Source: Fodinisporobacter ferrooxydans (lineage in GTDB: Bacteria; Bacillota; Bacilli; Tumebacillales; MYW30-H2). Taken from it: a DNA stretch of 64,000 bases. Below the pieces are notes generated by a model. It saw only the letters and a list, made by a program, of their open reading frames with translations. It was not told the origin of the DNA and did not search any database. Positions 54,136-64,000 of this stretch are shown here, piece after piece. Both the position numbers and the translations under genes were made by a program. The stretch is from assembly GCF_022818495.1 (NCBI RefSeq), contig NZ_CP089291.1, positions 1,334,501-1,398,500 on the forward strand, written 5' to 3'. The first letter of the stretch is position 1, and the number at the start of each line of letters is the position of its first letter.

Positions 54136-54555
54136 ATGCCAACAATTAATCAGCTTGTACGTAAACCTCGTAAGAGCTTGATTCAAAAATCAAAGTCACC
54201 CGCTTTGCAAAAAGGTTTCAATAGTTTTGAAAAGGAAGAAACGAACCAGCCTTCACCGCAAAAACGTGGTGTGTGTACGCGTGTTGGTACAATGACCCCG
54301 AAAAAACCGAACTCAGCATTGCGGAAGTATGCCCGTGTTCGTCTGACAAACGGCATTGAGGTTACTGCTTATATTCCTGGTATCGGTCACAACTTGCAAG
54401 AACACTCCGTTGTTCTCGTTCGTGGTGGACGGGTAAAAGACTTGCCGGGGGTGCGTTATCATATTGTCCGTGGCGCGCTTGATACTGCAGGTGTGAAAGA
54501 CCGTATGCAATCCCGTTCAAAGTATGGTGCAAAACGTCCAAAAGCTAAGAAGTAA
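54136..54555 (+). CDS. rpsL: 30S ribosomal protein S12
   Basis: Decoding-centre protein. The 139-residue protein has the conserved [26 protein letters not shown] and [19 protein letters not shown]. The lysines at the usual streptomycin-resistance sites are present (TPKKPNS and GGRVKDLPG), so it looks streptomycin sensitive. GGAAGGAGG precedes the ATG. Confidence 0.98.
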   Translation: MPTINQLVRKPRKSLIQKSKSPALQKGFNSFEKEETNQPSPQKRGVCTRVGTMTPKKPNSALRKYARVRLTNGIEVTAYIPGIGHNLQEHSVVLVRGGRVKDLPGVRYHIVRGALDTAGVKDRMQSRSKYGAKRPKAKK

Positions 54556-54639
54556 TCTGTTTCATTTATAATTACGGCATTCAAGCCCGTTTTATTCAAA
54601 TTTCGAGGCTTGATAAGTATGGAAAGGAGGGAATCATGG

Positions 54640-55110
54640 ATGCCACGTAAAGGTCCTGTACCACGTCGTGATGTTCTTGAAGATCCAATTTACGGGAGCA
54701 AGCTTGTTACCCGTTTGATCAATAAAGTAATGATTGATGGAAAACGCGGTGTTGCACAGCGTATTGTGTATGATGCGTTTGATGCCATTCGCCAAAAGAC
54801 GGGCAACGAACCGTCAGAAGTATTCGATCAAGCCATGAAAAACATTATGCCTGTTCTTGAAGTCAAAGCTCGTCGTGTGGGTGGTTCCAACTACCAAGTG
54901 CCAATCGAAGTTCGCCCGGAGCGTCGTACAACATTGGGATTGCGCTGGTTGGTAAATTATTCACGCAGCCGTAGCGAAAAAACTATGGCAGAACGTCTGG
55001 CGAATGAAATTCTCGATGCGGCAAACAATACGGGTGGTTCTGTTAAAAAACGCGAAGACACCCACAAAATGGCGGAAGCCAACAAGGCGTTTGCACACTA
55101 CCGTTGGTAG
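54640..55110 (+). CDS. rpsG: 30S ribosomal protein S7
   Basis: Primary 16S-binding protein that nucleates the 30S head and often represses the str operon. The 156-residue protein starts [28 protein letters not shown] and ends [28 protein letters not shown] precedes the ATG. Confidence 0.98.
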   Translation: MPRKGPVPRRDVLEDPIYGSKLVTRLINKVMIDGKRGVAQRIVYDAFDAIRQKTGNEPSEVFDQAMKNIMPVLEVKARRVGGSNYQVPIEVRPERRTTLGLRWLVNYSRSRSEKTMAERLANEILDAANNTGGSVKKREDTHKMAEANKAFAHYRW

Positions 55111-55117
55111 GAATCAG

Positions 55118-55141
55118 CGAGAATGTGCTTGCACATTCTCG
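55118..55141 (+). other. Perfect 11-bp hairpin after rpsG
   Basis: CGAGAATGTGC-TT-GCACATTCTCG is a very strong stem; an outer ATCA/TGAT pairing extends it. No T-run follows, so it is not a standard intrinsic terminator. It may protect the upstream mRNA from 3' exonucleases. An extended -10 (TGTTACAAT near 55258-55266) could start fusA transcripts afterwards. Confidence 0.6.
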
Positions 55142-55292
55142 GTGATCCCTGGTTTCGTCTAGCTTGGCAGATGTGAACTTGCACCGTGTGTAACTTTGTT
55201 TGTTTGCATTTTGCTGTGTCTAAACAGATGAATATTAACATGATTTTTACATGAATATGTTACAATGACTTCGCAGGAAAGGAGGATGTCTA

Positions 55293-57368
55293 ATGGCAAG
55301 AGCATTTTCGCTCGAAAAGACACGTAATATCGGAATTATGGCGCATATTGATGCGGGTAAGACCACAACAACAGAACGTATCCTTTTCTACACCGGTCGG
55401 GTACATAAGATCGGGGAGGTTCACGAGGGTGCTGCTACGATGGACTGGATGGTGCAGGAGCAAGAACGCGGAATTACTATCACATCCGCTGCGACAACGG
55501 CACAATGGAACAATCATCGTATCAATATTATCGATACACCAGGTCACGTGGACTTTACAGTAGAAGTAGAACGTTCTCTTCGCGTTTTGGACGGATCTGT
55601 ATGTTTGATTGACGCGAAAGACGGTGTACAACCACAGACCGAAACGGTTTGGCGGCAAGCGGAAAAGTATTCTGTGCCTCGTATCATTTATGTAAATAAG
55701 ATGGACAAACTTGGCGCGGATTTTGAACGCAGCTTGCAATCGATCAAGAATCGCCTGCAAGCAAATGCTGTTCCCGTTCAATACCCGATCGGAGCAGAAG
55801 ATAACTTTGCTGGCATGATTGATTTGATTGAGATGAAAGCAATCCTTTACAAAGACGATCTCGGTACAGTGTCCGATAAAGTAGACATCCCGGAAGAATT
55901 AAAAGGCAAAGCGGAAGAATATCGTACACAGCTCGTGGAAGCAGTTGCAGAACTTGATGAAGAGTTGATGATGAAATACCTCGAAGGTGAAGAAATTACC
56001 AACGATGAGATTCGTGCAGCGCTTCGCAAGGGTACTGTAGAGGTTAAAGTGTTCCCGGTCTTGTGCGGCTCTTCCTATAAAAACAAAGGCGTTCAGCCGA
56101 TGCTTGATGCAGTAGTCGATTTCTTGCCTTCGCCGCTTGATATTCCCGCTATTCAAGGCGTCTTGCCGGATGGTGCGGAGACGGAGCGTCACGCAAGCGA
56201 TGAAGAGCCGTTCTCAGCTCTGGCATTCAAAATCATGACAGACCCATATGTCGGAAAACTTGCGTTCTTCCGTGTGTATTCCGGTGTATTGAATTCTGGT
56301 TCCTATGTTTTGAATTCCACAAAAGGCAAACGTGAGCGGATCGGTCGGATTCTGCAGATGCACGCAAATCACCGTGAAGAAATTTCCACAGTGTACGCAG
56401 GCGATATCGCTGCAGCAGTTGGTTTGAAAGACACGACGACCGGTGATACCCTTTGCGACGAAAAATCTGCAGTAATACTCGAGTCGATGGTGTTTCCAGA
56501 GCCGGTTATCCATGTCGCTATTGAACCGAAAACAAAAGATGACCAGGATAAAATGGCATTGGCATTGCAGAAGCTTGCAGAAGAAGACCCTACATTCAAG
56601 GCATTTACAGACCCTGAGACAGGACAAACGATTATTGGCGGTATGGGTGAGTTGCACCTGGAAATCATCGTTGACCGTTTGAAGCGGGAGTTTAAAGTCG
56701 ATGCCAATGTAGGCCGTCCTCAAGTTGCCTATCGTGAAACCATTACTGCGCCGGTTCGTATCGAGGGTAAATTCGTTCGCCAATCAGGCGGTCGTGGTCA
56801 ATATGGTCACGTCTGGCTGGAGCTCGAACCGTTGGAACGCGGAAAAGGGTATGAGTTTGAAAATAAAATCGTCGGCGGGGTTGTTCCAAGAGAATATATT
56901 CCAGCCGTTGACAATGGTATTCAGGAAGCCATGAAAAATGGTGTGCTGGCTGGTTATGAGCTGATTGACCTCAAAGCGCGCATTGTCGATGGATCTTACC
57001 ATGATGTCGACTCTTCTGAAATGGCGTTTAAGATCGCTGGTTCTATGGCTTTAAAAGCGGGTGTCGTCAAAGCGAGTCCGGTTATTCTGGAGCCTGTGAT
57101 GAAAGTCGAAATCGAAGTTCCTGAAGAATATATGGGAGATATCATGGGTGATGTAAACTCCCGTCGCGGACGTATCGAAGGTATGGAATCGCGTGCGGGT
57201 GCGCAAGTCATTCGTGGGTATGTGCCGCTTGCTGAAATGTTCGGTTATGCAACAAACCTGCGTTCTCGGACACAAGGTCGTGGTACGTTTGCAATGGAAC
57301 TCTTCGCATATGAAGAAGTGCCAAAATCTGTCGCTCAGGAAATTATCGCTAAAAATAAAGGCGAATAA
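55293..57368 (+). CDS. fusA: Elongation factor G
   Basis: GTPase that drives ribosomal translocation. The 691-residue protein has G1 [16 protein letters not shown]3 DTPGHVDF and G4 [10 protein letters not shown], then the domain II-V body. Domain IV begins near AYRETI. AAAGGAGG precedes the ATG. It lies between rpsG and tuf as usual. Confidence 0.98.
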   Translation: MARAFSLEKTRNIGIMAHIDAGKTTTTERILFYTGRVHKIGEVHEGAATMDWMVQEQERGITITSAATTAQWNNHRINIIDTPGHVDFTVEVERSLRVLDGSVCLIDAKDGVQPQTETVWRQAEKYSVPRIIYVNKMDKLGADFERSLQSIKNRLQANAVPVQYPIGAEDNFAGMIDLIEMKAILYKDDLGTVSDKVDIPEELKGKAEEYRTQLVEAVAELDEELMMKYLEGEEITNDEIRAALRKGTVEVKVFPVLCGSSYKNKGVQPMLDAVVDFLPSPLDIPAIQGVLPDGAETERHASDEEPFSALAFKIMTDPYVGKLAFFRVYSGVLNSGSYVLNSTKGKRERIGRILQMHANHREEISTVYAGDIAAAVGLKDTTTGDTLCDEKSAVILESMVFPEPVIHVAIEPKTKDDQDKMALALQKLAEEDPTFKAFTDPETGQTIIGGMGELHLEIIVDRLKREFKVDANVGRPQVAYRETITAPVRIEGKFVRQSGGRGQYGHVWLELEPLERGKGYEFENKIVGGVVPREYIPAVDNGIQEAMKNGVLAGYELIDLKARIVDGSYHDVDSSEMAFKIAGSMALKAGVVKASPVILEPVMKVEIEVPEEYMGDIMGDVNSRRGRIEGMESRAGAQVIRGYVPLAEMFGYATNLRSRTQGRGTFAMELFAYEEVPKSVAQEIIAKNKGE

Positions 57369-57403
57369 TTTTACCATATTACTATAAGGAGTGAACCTTT
57401 AAG

Positions 57404-58594
57404 ATGGCAAAAGCTAAATTCGAACGTAATAAGCCACACGTTAACATCGGTACAATCGGTCACGTTGACCATGGTAAAACAACTTTGACTGCTGCTATCA
57501 CTACTGTACTTTCCAAACGCGGCGGTGCACAAGCAATGGCATATGATTCCATCGATAAAGCTCCGGAAGAGCGTGAGCGTGGGATCACAATCAATACTGC
57601 ACACGTTGAATATGAAACACCTAACCGTCACTATGCACACGTTGACTGCCCGGGACACGCGGACTATGTGAAAAACATGATCACAGGTGCTGCGCAAATG
57701 GACGGTGCGATTCTTGTAGTATCCGCCGCTGACGGTCCGATGCCGCAAACTCGTGAACACATTTTGTTGTCCCGCCAAGTAGGCGTGCCATACATTGTTG
57801 TATTCATGAACAAGTGTGACATGGTTGATGACGAAGAATTGCTTGATCTCGTTGAAATGGAAATTCGTGATCTCTTGAGCGAATATGAATTCCCTGGCGA
57901 TGATATCCCGGTTATTCGTGGTTCTGCAAAAGAAGCTCTTGACAATCCTGACGGCGACTGGGCAAAGAAAATTGACGAGCTCATGGCAGCTGTAGACGAT
58001 TATATCCCAACACCTGAGCGTCAAACTGACAAGCCTTTCTTGATGCCGGTGGAAGACGTGTTCACAATCACAGGCCGCGGTACAGTTGCTACAGGTCGTG
58101 TAGAGCGTGGTGCGCTTAAAGTCGGTGACGAAGTTGCAATCGTCGGTCTTGCAGAAGAAACTCGCAAAACTGTTGCAACAGGTATTGAAATGTTCCGTAA
58201 ACTTCTTGATTCCGCTCAAGCGGGTGACAATATCGGTGCATTGCTCCGCGGTGTTGAACGTAAAGATATCGAGCGTGGCCAAGTTTTGGCAAAACCGGGT
58301 TCCATTACACCGCATACGAACTTCAAAGCAGAAGTTTACGTGTTGACAAAAGAAGAAGGTGGACGTCATACTCCTTTCTTCAATGGCTATCGTCCACAAT
58401 TCTATTTCCGTACAACTGACGTAACTGGTGTTTGCACATTGCCGGAAGGTACAGAAATGGTGATGCCTGGCGATAACATTGCAATGGATATCGAGTTGAT
58501 CACTACTGTTGCGATCGAAGACGGTACTCGTTTCGCGATTCGTGAAGGTGGCCGTACAGTAGGCGCTGGCGTTGTTACTTCTATCAGCAAGTAA
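57404..58594 (+). CDS. tuf: Elongation factor Tu
   Basis: Delivers aminoacyl-tRNA to the ribosome. The 396-residue protein has G1 [14 protein letters not shown], the switch I segment [18 protein letters not shown]3 [26 protein letters not shown] and G4 [16 protein letters not shown] precedes the ATG. Long antisense frames are only codon-bias shadows. Confidence 0.98.
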   Translation: MAKAKFERNKPHVNIGTIGHVDHGKTTLTAAITTVLSKRGGAQAMAYDSIDKAPEERERGITINTAHVEYETPNRHYAHVDCPGHADYVKNMITGAAQMDGAILVVSAADGPMPQTREHILLSRQVGVPYIVVFMNKCDMVDDEELLDLVEMEIRDLLSEYEFPGDDIPVIRGSAKEALDNPDGDWAKKIDELMAAVDDYIPTPERQTDKPFLMPVEDVFTITGRGTVATGRVERGALKVGDEVAIVGLAEETRKTVATGIEMFRKLLDSAQAGDNIGALLRGVERKDIERGQVLAKPGSITPHTNFKAEVYVLTKEEGGRHTPFFNGYRPQFYFRTTDVTGVCTLPEGTEMVMPGDNIAMDIELITTVAIEDGTRFAIREGGRTVGAGVVTSISK

Positions 58595-58612
58595 GTAATT
58601 GATACGATGAAT

Positions 58613-58652
58613 AAAAAGGGCAGAACTCTTACTGTAGGATTCTGCCTTTTTT
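58613..58652 (+). terminator. Terminator after tuf
   Basis: AAAAAGG(G)CAGAA and TTCTGCCTTTTTT pair with one bulged base; a T-run follows. It ends the str operon. Confidence 0.9.
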
Positions 58653-58734
58653 CATTTGGCGGCAGATCGTTGCTGGATTTGGCAGCATATTTGTTGATGC
58701 TGGGGTAAATAATGAAAATTTGGCTTTACGGCAT

Positions 58735-58767
58735 AAAAAAGCCACTTGCCTCAGAGAGGCAAGTGGC
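58735..58767 (-). terminator. Terminator of lepB
   Basis: GCCACTTGCCTC-N3-GAGGCAAGTGGC is a perfect 12-bp stem. On the minus strand it is followed by TTTTTT. It lies about 70 nt beyond the lepB stop. Confidence 0.92.
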
Positions 58768-58839
58768 TCTATAAAATACTTTTCATCCATCTTTTCATCA
58801 ATTATCCTAGATATTTTAATGTTTGAAACGGTCTTAAAT

Positions 58840-59367
58840 TTAAAGCGTCTTAAATTTGGAGAAAGGGAAAACTACAACTTCAGCCCGGCCAATGACCTGA
58901 GAAATCTTAACCGGTCCAATTTCTCTGCTGTCTTTGCTGACATTCCGGTTGTCTCCCATTAAAAACAAATCGCCTTGAGGAATTTTATAAGGTCCAAAAT
59001 CTCCAGGTACCATTGGTCCATTTATGTAAGGCTCTGAAACTTGTTTGCCGTTTCTATATAAAATCCCATTTTTAAATAAAATTGTATCGCCGGGACGGCC
59101 GATTACACGCTTAATCCAGTCTTCATCAGCTGATTCGTGAAATACAACGATATCATTATATTGCGGCTGATGAAAATAATATGGAATTTTATCGACTAAT
59201 ACTCGTTCACCGTTTGCCAAGGTACGATCCATTGATTCGCCTGAAACTTGAAAAAAGGCGAACACAAATTGTTTGATCAAAAATGCAATAATTAATGCAA
59301 TTGCAATTGCCTTGATCCAGTCCCACGCAACAGACCATGCACTTGCTTCGTAATTTTTGTTTGCCAT
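58840..59367 (-). CDS. lepB: Signal peptidase I
   Basis: Membrane serine protease that cleaves signal peptides from exported proteins. The 175-residue protein has one N-terminal transmembrane helix (WIKAIAIALIIAFLIKQFVF), the catalytic serine in VSGESMDRTL near residue 43, the catalytic lysine region WIKRVIGRPGD, and GDLFLMGDNRNVSKDSRE. GCAGGAGG precedes the ATG at 59367; the longer frame to 59451 has no site. It lies in reverse orientation between tuf and rpsJ, an uncommon insertion into this conserved gene run. Confidence 0.95.
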   Translation of the reverse strand: MANKNYEASAWSVAWDWIKAIAIALIIAFLIKQFVFAFFQVSGESMDRTLANGERVLVDKIPYYFHQPQYNDIVVFHESADEDWIKRVIGRPGDTILFKNGILYRNGKQVSEPYINGPMVPGDFGPYKIPQGDLFLMGDNRNVSKDSREIGPVKISQVIGRAEVVVFPFSKFKTL

Positions 59368-59570
59368 TCGAAACCTCCTGCGGACATCGTATGGTATGTA
59401 ATTGAAATAAATCAATGAAATGTTGGAATTACAACCGAATTTACATACCAATCATCATACCATGGAAAATTCAACATGTAAAAGAACAAGAAAAAATATT
59501 TTTATACAATGTTTTCCATCAGTATGTTCGTATGGGAATTGTGGTAAGACTGAAATATGATGTTTACCAT

Positions 59571-59609
59571 AAAAAAACAGGAATAAATCATTAATATTTC
59601 TTGTTTTTT
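59571..59609. terminator. A/T-flanked hairpin upstream of the S10 operon
   Basis: AAAAAACA(g)GAA...TTC(t)TGTTTTTT can fold in both directions. A smaller stem TGGTAA...TTACCA precedes it at 59542-59569. The right arm overlaps the -35 of the S10 promoter. The rest of 59368-59541 holds only A+T-rich sequence. Confidence 0.5.
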
Positions 59610-59629
59610 GATTTGTATTTCGGTATAAT
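59601..59629 (+). promoter_or_regulatory. Promoter of the S10 operon
   Basis: TTGTTT (59601-59606), a 17-nt spacer and a perfect TATAAT (59624-59629). A leader of about 125 nt follows, with the hairpin GTGTCG...CGACAC at 59675-59699. Confidence 0.7.
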
Positions 59630-59705
59630 CTCATATGTTGGTCTTAGACTGCAATGAAGCGAAAGGTTGCTCAAGTGTCGGATGGGCCATATGCGACACC
59701 AATGA

Positions 59706-60071
<366 letters not shown>

Positions 60072-60102
60072 TCTTTTATTATTTCTCTAGGGAGGTGCCT
60101 AC

Positions 60103-60729
60103 ATGAAAGGGATACTCGGACGGAAGCTTGGCATGACTCAAGTTTTTACTGAAGAAGGTAAAGTTTTGCCTGTTACTGTCATTGAAGCTGGTCCTTGTGT
60201 AGTTTTACAGAAAAAAGATACACAAAATGATGGTTATGAAGCCGTACAATTGGGCTTTGAAAATAAAAAACATTCTCGTGCTACGAAAGCTGCCATTGGT
60301 CATGCGCAAAAGGCGAACACTGCGCCAAAACGTTATGTGCGTGAACTTCGTGGTGTTACATTAAATGATTATGAAGTTGGTCAAGAACTTTATGCAGATG
60401 TTTTTGCCGGCGGCGAATTTGTCGACGTCATAGGGACATCAAAAGGCAAAGGATTTTCCGGTGCGATCAAACGGCACAATCAATCTCGCGGACCGATGGC
60501 TCACGGTTCGAAGTATCATAGGGGAGCCGGTTCTCAAGGCGCGATCGCTCCAAACCGCGTGTTTAAGGGACAAACTGGAGCAGGACGCATGGGACATGAA
60601 CGCGTTACTGTGCAGAATCTGGAAGTTGTAAAAGTTGACCGCGAACGCAATGTAATTTTGATTAAAGGCGCAATTCCAGGGCCGAAAAATTCCTTTGTAA
60701 TGGTCAAATCCGCGAAGAAAAAACACTGA
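60103..60729 (+). CDS. rplC: 50S ribosomal protein L3
   Basis: Early-assembly 23S-binding protein that reaches the peptidyl-transferase centre. The 208-residue protein starts [15 protein letters not shown] and has the conserved [41 protein letters not shown] precedes the ATG. Confidence 0.98.
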   Translation: MKGILGRKLGMTQVFTEEGKVLPVTVIEAGPCVVLQKKDTQNDGYEAVQLGFENKKHSRATKAAIGHAQKANTAPKRYVRELRGVTLNDYEVGQELYADVFAGGEFVDVIGTSKGKGFSGAIKRHNQSRGPMAHGSKYHRGAGSQGAIAPNRVFKGQTGAGRMGHERVTVQNLEVVKVDRERNVILIKGAIPGPKNSFVMVKSAKKKH

Positions 60730-60758
60730 TTTCTGTGTAGGAAAGGAGGAACACTCGA

Positions 60759-61382
60759 ATGCCGAAAGTAGCAGTTTACAACGTTGCAGGCACACAGGTT
60801 GGAGAAATCGAATTAAATGAAAGTGTGTTTGGCGTAAATGTTAATGAACACGTTCTTCATCAAGCGGTTGTAATGCAACAAGCGAGCCTGCGTGCAGGTA
60901 CACATAAAGTGAAAAATCGTTCTGAAGTTCGCGGTGGCGGACGTAAGCCTTGGAAACAAAAAGGAACAGGTCGTGCCCGCCAGGGTAGCATTCGTTCCCC
61001 ACAATGGGTTGGCGGTGGAACTGTATTTGGACCGACTCCACGCAGTTATGCATACAAGCTGCCGAAAAAGGTCCGCCGTTTGGCTTTGAAGTCAGCGTTG
61101 TCTTCAAAAGTAAATGAAGGAAGTATCATTGTGTTGGACGCATTAGAGTTCGCTAAGCCGAAAACGAAAGACATGGTAAATGTTCTTTCCAATTTGAAAA
61201 TATCGAGAAAAGCTCTAATCGTCGGCGTCGACTATAATGAAAATCTTGAAAAATCCGCACGCAATATTCCTGGTGTGAAATATGTTTCTGCAACTGGTAT
61301 TAATGTACTTGATTTACTCAAGCACAATCACCTTGTGATTACGAAAGATGCAGTTGCTAAAGTCGAGGAGGTGTTCGCGTAA
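60759..61382 (+). CDS. rplD: 50S ribosomal protein L4
   Basis: Large-subunit protein lining the exit tunnel. The 207-residue protein has the loop [41 protein letters not shown], the usual macrolide-related segment, with no insertions seen. AAAGGAGG precedes the ATG. Its stop overlaps rplW by one base. Confidence 0.98.
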   Translation: MPKVAVYNVAGTQVGEIELNESVFGVNVNEHVLHQAVVMQQASLRAGTHKVKNRSEVRGGGRKPWKQKGTGRARQGSIRSPQWVGGGTVFGPTPRSYAYKLPKKVRRLALKSALSSKVNEGSIIVLDALEFAKPKTKDMVNVLSNLKISRKALIVGVDYNENLEKSARNIPGVKYVSATGINVLDLLKHNHLVITKDAVAKVEEVFA

Positions 61383-61672
61383 TGAAAGATCCAAGGGATA
61401 TAATCAAGCGCCCTGTGATCACAGAGCGCAGCACAGACCTAATGGGCGAAAACAAGTTTGTTTTTGAAGTTGACAAAAAAGCCAACAAAATCGAAATCAA
61501 GCATGCTTTGGAAGTCATTTTCGGAGTTAAAGTAGAGAAAGTGAACACGATTCATGTTCCAGGCAAGAAGAAACGGGTTGGCCGCCACTCTGGTTATACA
61601 TCCGATTGGAAAAAAGCAATTGTAACATTAACTTCCGATTCTAAACAGTTCTCCTTTTTTGAGGGAGCATAA
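61382..61672 (+). CDS. rplW: 50S ribosomal protein L23
   Basis: Located at the tunnel exit, where it docks trigger factor and SRP. The 96-residue protein has [20 protein letters not shown] and [41 protein letters not shown] at the end of rplD is its ribosome site (TAATG junction). Confidence 0.97.
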   Translation: MKDPRDIIKRPVITERSTDLMGENKFVFEVDKKANKIEIKHALEVIFGVKVEKVNTIHVPGKKKRVGRHSGYTSDWKKAIVTLTSDSKQFSFFEGA

Positions 61673-61702
61673 AACGAATCTTTTGTAAAGGAGGGAATCC
61701 TA

Positions 61703-62533
61703 ATGGGTATTAAAAAATATAAACCAACGTCACCTGGACGCCGTTTTATGTCCGTTGCGACGTTTGAAGAGATTACAACTGATAAACCGGAAAAATCCTT
61801 GCTTGTTCCACTGAAGAAAACTGCTGGACGCAACAATCAGGGTAAAATAACAACTCGTCACCACGGTGGCGGACACAAGCGTCAATATCGTGTGATCGAT
61901 TTTAAACGCAATAAAGATGGCATACCAGGACGCGTTGCCACAATCGAGTATGATCCAAACCGTTCTGCACGTATTGCGCTGATCAACTATGTTGATGGAG
62001 AGAAGCGCTATATTATTGCACCGTTGGGATTGAAGGTTGACGATACGATCATTTCTGGACCAAGTGCGGATATTAAAGTCGGTAATGCATTGCCGTTAGC
62101 AAACATCCCGGTTGGTACAATGATTCATAACATTGAATTAAAACCCGGAAAAGGCGGACAATTGGCTCGTGCGGCAGGTGCGGAAGCGCAATTGTTAGCA
62201 AAAGAAGGCGATTACGCTACGATTCGTTTGGGATCTGGCGAAGTTCGTTTGGTCAGATTGGATTGCCGTGCGACTGTGGGTCAAGTTGGCAATCTGGATC
62301 ATGAGAACGTAAATATCGGTAAAGCTGGCCGTTCCCGTTGGTTAGGTATTCGTCCGACAGTTCGCGGTGTTGTAATGAACCCGAACGATCACCCGCATGG
62401 TGGTGGTGAAGGTCGTGCACCGGTTGGGCGCAAGTCTCCGATGTCTCCATGGGGTAAACCGACGCTTGGTAAGAAAACGCGCAAGAAAAACAACCAAAGC
62501 GATAAATATATCATTCGTCGCCGCAAGAAATAG
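61703..62533 (+). CDS. rplB: 50S ribosomal protein L2
   Basis: Subunit-association and peptidyl-transferase protein. The 276-residue protein has [26 protein letters not shown] near residue 38 and the C-terminal [35 protein letters not shown] with the conserved histidine. AAAGGAGGG precedes the ATG. Confidence 0.98.
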   Translation: MGIKKYKPTSPGRRFMSVATFEEITTDKPEKSLLVPLKKTAGRNNQGKITTRHHGGGHKRQYRVIDFKRNKDGIPGRVATIEYDPNRSARIALINYVDGEKRYIIAPLGLKVDDTIISGPSADIKVGNALPLANIPVGTMIHNIELKPGKGGQLARAAGAEAQLLAKEGDYATIRLGSGEVRLVRLDCRATVGQVGNLDHENVNIGKAGRSRWLGIRPTVRGVVMNPNDHPHGGGEGRAPVGRKSPMSPWGKPTLGKKTRKKNNQSDKYIIRRRKK

Positions 62534-62573
62534 TGTGCGTACAGCTTAAGCAGGTAAGAAAGGAGGAGGCCAA

Positions 62574-62855
62574 ATGGGTCGTTCACTGAAAAAAGGACCG
62601 TTTTGCGATGCGCATTTAATGAAAAAAGTTGATGAATTGAACGGGAAAAACGAAAAACGTGTCATTAAGACATGGTCTCGCCGTTCGACGATTTTTCCGC
62701 AATTTGTCGGACACACAATTGCGGTTCATGACGGACGCAAACATGTTCCTGTATACGTATCGGAAGATATGGTTGGACATAAACTTGGTGAATTTGCTCC
62801 TACCCGTACATTTAAAGGGCATGCAGGAGATGAAAAATCATCGCGTTCACGTTAA
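62574..62855 (+). CDS. rpsS: 30S ribosomal protein S19
   Basis: 30S head protein. The 93-residue protein starts [22 protein letters not shown] and contains [30 protein letters not shown] and [32 protein letters not shown] precedes the ATG. Confidence 0.98.
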   Translation: MGRSLKKGPFCDAHLMKKVDELNGKNEKRVIKTWSRRSTIFPQFVGHTIAVHDGRKHVPVYVSEDMVGHKLGEFAPTRTFKGHAGDEKSSRSR

Positions 62856-62865
62856 TCAACGGAGA

Positions 62866-62917
62866 GGCGTGTCAATGAATACTTTGGCAATTCAAGAAAA
62901 GTTGATTATGACACGCC
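62866..62917 (+). other. Inverted repeat in the rpsS-rplV gap
   Basis: GGCGTGTCA (62866-62874) and TGACACGCC (62909-62917) are perfectly complementary over 9 nt. The left arm spans the spacer directly before the ATG of a 19-codon ORF. Pairing would hide its start region. Confidence 0.6.
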
Positions 62918-62934
62918 AGGACGTGTTGACGTAG
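62875..62934 (+). CDS. 19-aa ORF between rpsS and rplV
   Basis: A possible small gene starting MNTLAIQEKL and ending RQDVLT. GGAGAGG lies 7 nt before its ATG. It sits in a gap of 100 nt, where rpsS and rplV usually lie 15-20 nt apart. I do not recognise the peptide. It could be a regulatory upstream ORF for rplV or a chance frame. Confidence 0.35.
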   Translation: MNTLAIQEKLIMTRQDVLT

Positions 62935-62955
62935 TACAAGAGAGGAGGTTAAACT

Positions 62956-63294
62956 ATGCAAGCGAAAGCAGTTGCTCGATATATTCGTATCGCACCGCGC
63001 AAAGTTCGTTTGGTTGTCGATTTGGTACGCGGCAAGAAAGTAAGCGAAGCATTTGCTTTGTTACAATACACACCGAAAGCTGCTGCACCGATCGTAGAGA
63101 AAGTTTTAAAATCTGCTATGGCGAATGCTGAACATAACTTCGATATGGACGTTAACTCTTTATACATTACTGAAGCGTATGTGGATCAAGGTCCTACTTT
63201 GAAGCGTTTCCGTCCTCGTTCCCAAGGTCGTGCTTATAGCATTATGAAACGTACGAGCCACATTACATTGGTGGTTGGCGAAAAAAATAAATAA
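62956..63294 (+). CDS. rplV: 50S ribosomal protein L22
   Basis: Large-subunit protein lining the exit tunnel. The 112-residue protein has the conserved [21 protein letters not shown], the tunnel loop region [22 protein letters not shown] and [18 protein letters not shown] precedes the ATG. Confidence 0.98.
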   Translation: MQAKAVARYIRIAPRKVRLVVDLVRGKKVSEAFALLQYTPKAAAPIVEKVLKSAMANAEHNFDMDVNSLYITEAYVDQGPTLKRFRPRSQGRAYSIMKRTSHITLVVGEKNK

Positions 63295-63317
63295 TTTTTG
63301 AAGGAGGGACATGCGAA

Positions 63318-63989
63318 ATGGGTCAAAAGGTGAACCCGGTCGGCTTGCGCATTGGTGTTATCCGTGATTGGGAATCCAAATGGTTTGCTGACAAGAAGGA
63401 TTATACAGAATTGCTTCATGAAGATCTGAAAGTTCGCGATTTTGTTTTGGCACGTTTAAAAGATGCATCTGTCTCGACAGTAGAAATCGAACGCGCTGCA
63501 AATCGTGTGAATGTGACCATTCATACTGCAAAACCAGGCATGGTGATTGGTAAAGGAGGAGCAGAAGTTGATGCTCTTCGCAACAAACTCAGCCAATTGA
63601 CTGGCAAGCGAGTTCACATCAATATTAGTGAAATTAAAAGCCCTGAACTGAATGCACAGTTGGTTGCAATGAATATTGCGCAGCAGTTGGAGCGCCGTGT
63701 TGCTTTCCGTCGTGCGATGAAACAAGCGATTCAACGCACGATTCGTTCGGGAGCAAAAGGAATTAAAGTACAAGTATCCGGGCGTCTTGCCGGTGCCGAA
63801 ATTGCTCGTACGGAAGGTTATGCAGAAGGCACAGTTCCACTTCATACACTTCGCGCAGATATTGATTATGCTACAGCAGAAGCTCACACAACATATGGAC
63901 GTATTGGTGTGAAAGTCTGGATCTATCGTGGCGAAGTACTTCCTACAAAGGGTGGCGCAAAGCAACAAACCGAAGAAGGAGGTCAGTAA
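63318..63989 (+). CDS. rpsC: 30S ribosomal protein S3
   Basis: mRNA-entry protein of the 30S head. The 223-residue protein starts [24 protein letters not shown], has the KH-domain [14 protein letters not shown], and the C-terminal [63 protein letters not shown] precedes the ATG. Confidence 0.98.
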   Translation: MGQKVNPVGLRIGVIRDWESKWFADKKDYTELLHEDLKVRDFVLARLKDASVSTVEIERAANRVNVTIHTAKPGMVIGKGGAEVDALRNKLSQLTGKRVHINISEIKSPELNAQLVAMNIAQQLERRVAFRRAMKQAIQRTIRSGAKGIKVQVSGRLAGAEIARTEGYAEGTVPLHTLRADIDYATAEAHTTYGRIGVKVWIYRGEVLPTKGGAKQQTEEGGQ

Positions 63990-63992
63990 ACC

Positions 63993-64000
63993 ATGTTGAT
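63993..64000 (+). CDS. rplP: 50S ribosomal protein L16, first codons only
   Basis: ATG TTG AT, 3 nt after the rpsC stop and preceded by GAAGGAGG, matches the usual rplP start by position and first residues. The window ends here, so identity rests mainly on synteny. Confidence 0.7.

Noticed and set aside
57371-58399. 342-codon antisense frame over tuf
   Set aside because: Codon-bias shadow of a highly expressed gene; composition rich in Cys, Phe and His, with no ribosome site.

Overview
The window is a chromosomal segment of a low-to-moderate G+C, Gram-positive, aerobic to facultatively anaerobic member of the Bacillales. The backbone follows the Bacillus subtilis order closely: (greA)-lysS-rrn-ctsR-mcsA-mcsB-clpC, radA-disA-pssA-yacL-ispD-ispF-gltX-cysS-mrnC-rlmB-yacP-sigH-rpmG-secE-nusG-rplKAJL-methyltransferase-rpoBC-ybxF-rpsL-rpsG-fusA-tuf, then the start of the S10 operon. 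Strong AGGAGG ribosome-binding sites, SigA-type promoters, a CtsR regulon, SigH and ClpC/McsB all fit. A narGHJI operon, a B12 riboswitch with a CobT-BluB fusion and the rRNA spacers suggest an Alicyclobacillaceae-like lineage. That placement is inference and not proven here.

Region by region. 1-2400: greA and lysS. 2400-8700: one rRNA operon (16S-23S-5S, no tRNA) with its promoter, long RNase III-type processing stems, a family of about 110-nt structured repeats (one before 23S, three in tandem before 5S), and a second kind of short repeat on both outer flanks. 8700-14420: a TetR regulator and the ctsR heat-shock operon, with promoter and CtsR operator visible. 14460-29700: an accessory block of about 15 kb that separates clpC from radA, which are neighbours in B. 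subtilis. It holds thiO, a 28-codon ORF and a radical SAM/SPASM maturase in one likely operon; a cobalamin riboswitch with cobT-bluB; a hemerythrin-like protein; respiratory nitrate reductase narGHJI with a NarK transporter that carries a C-terminal PAS domain; a small unknown gene ahead of narG; and a TDT/SLAC1-family channel. 29865-41350: radA to sigH housekeeping genes. 41480-58650: secretion, transcription and translation genes with an L10 leader attenuator. 58735-59370: signal peptidase I on the opposite strand. 59600-64000: the S10 operon from rpsJ to the first codons of rplP.

The most interesting candidate is the minus-strand set radical SAM/SPASM enzyme, 28-aa peptide, ThiO-like FAD amine oxidase (14555-17163). 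The peptide gene is absent from ordinary ORF calls, but it has a well-spaced GGAGGG site, overlaps the maturase stop and precedes thiO by 36 nt. It is a plausible undescribed RiPP-type locus. Other points of note are the NarK-PAS fusion, a 32-bp near-perfect palindrome upstream of the nar operon, the covarying rRNA-spacer repeats, and a 19-codon ORF bracketed by an inverted repeat inside the S10 operon.
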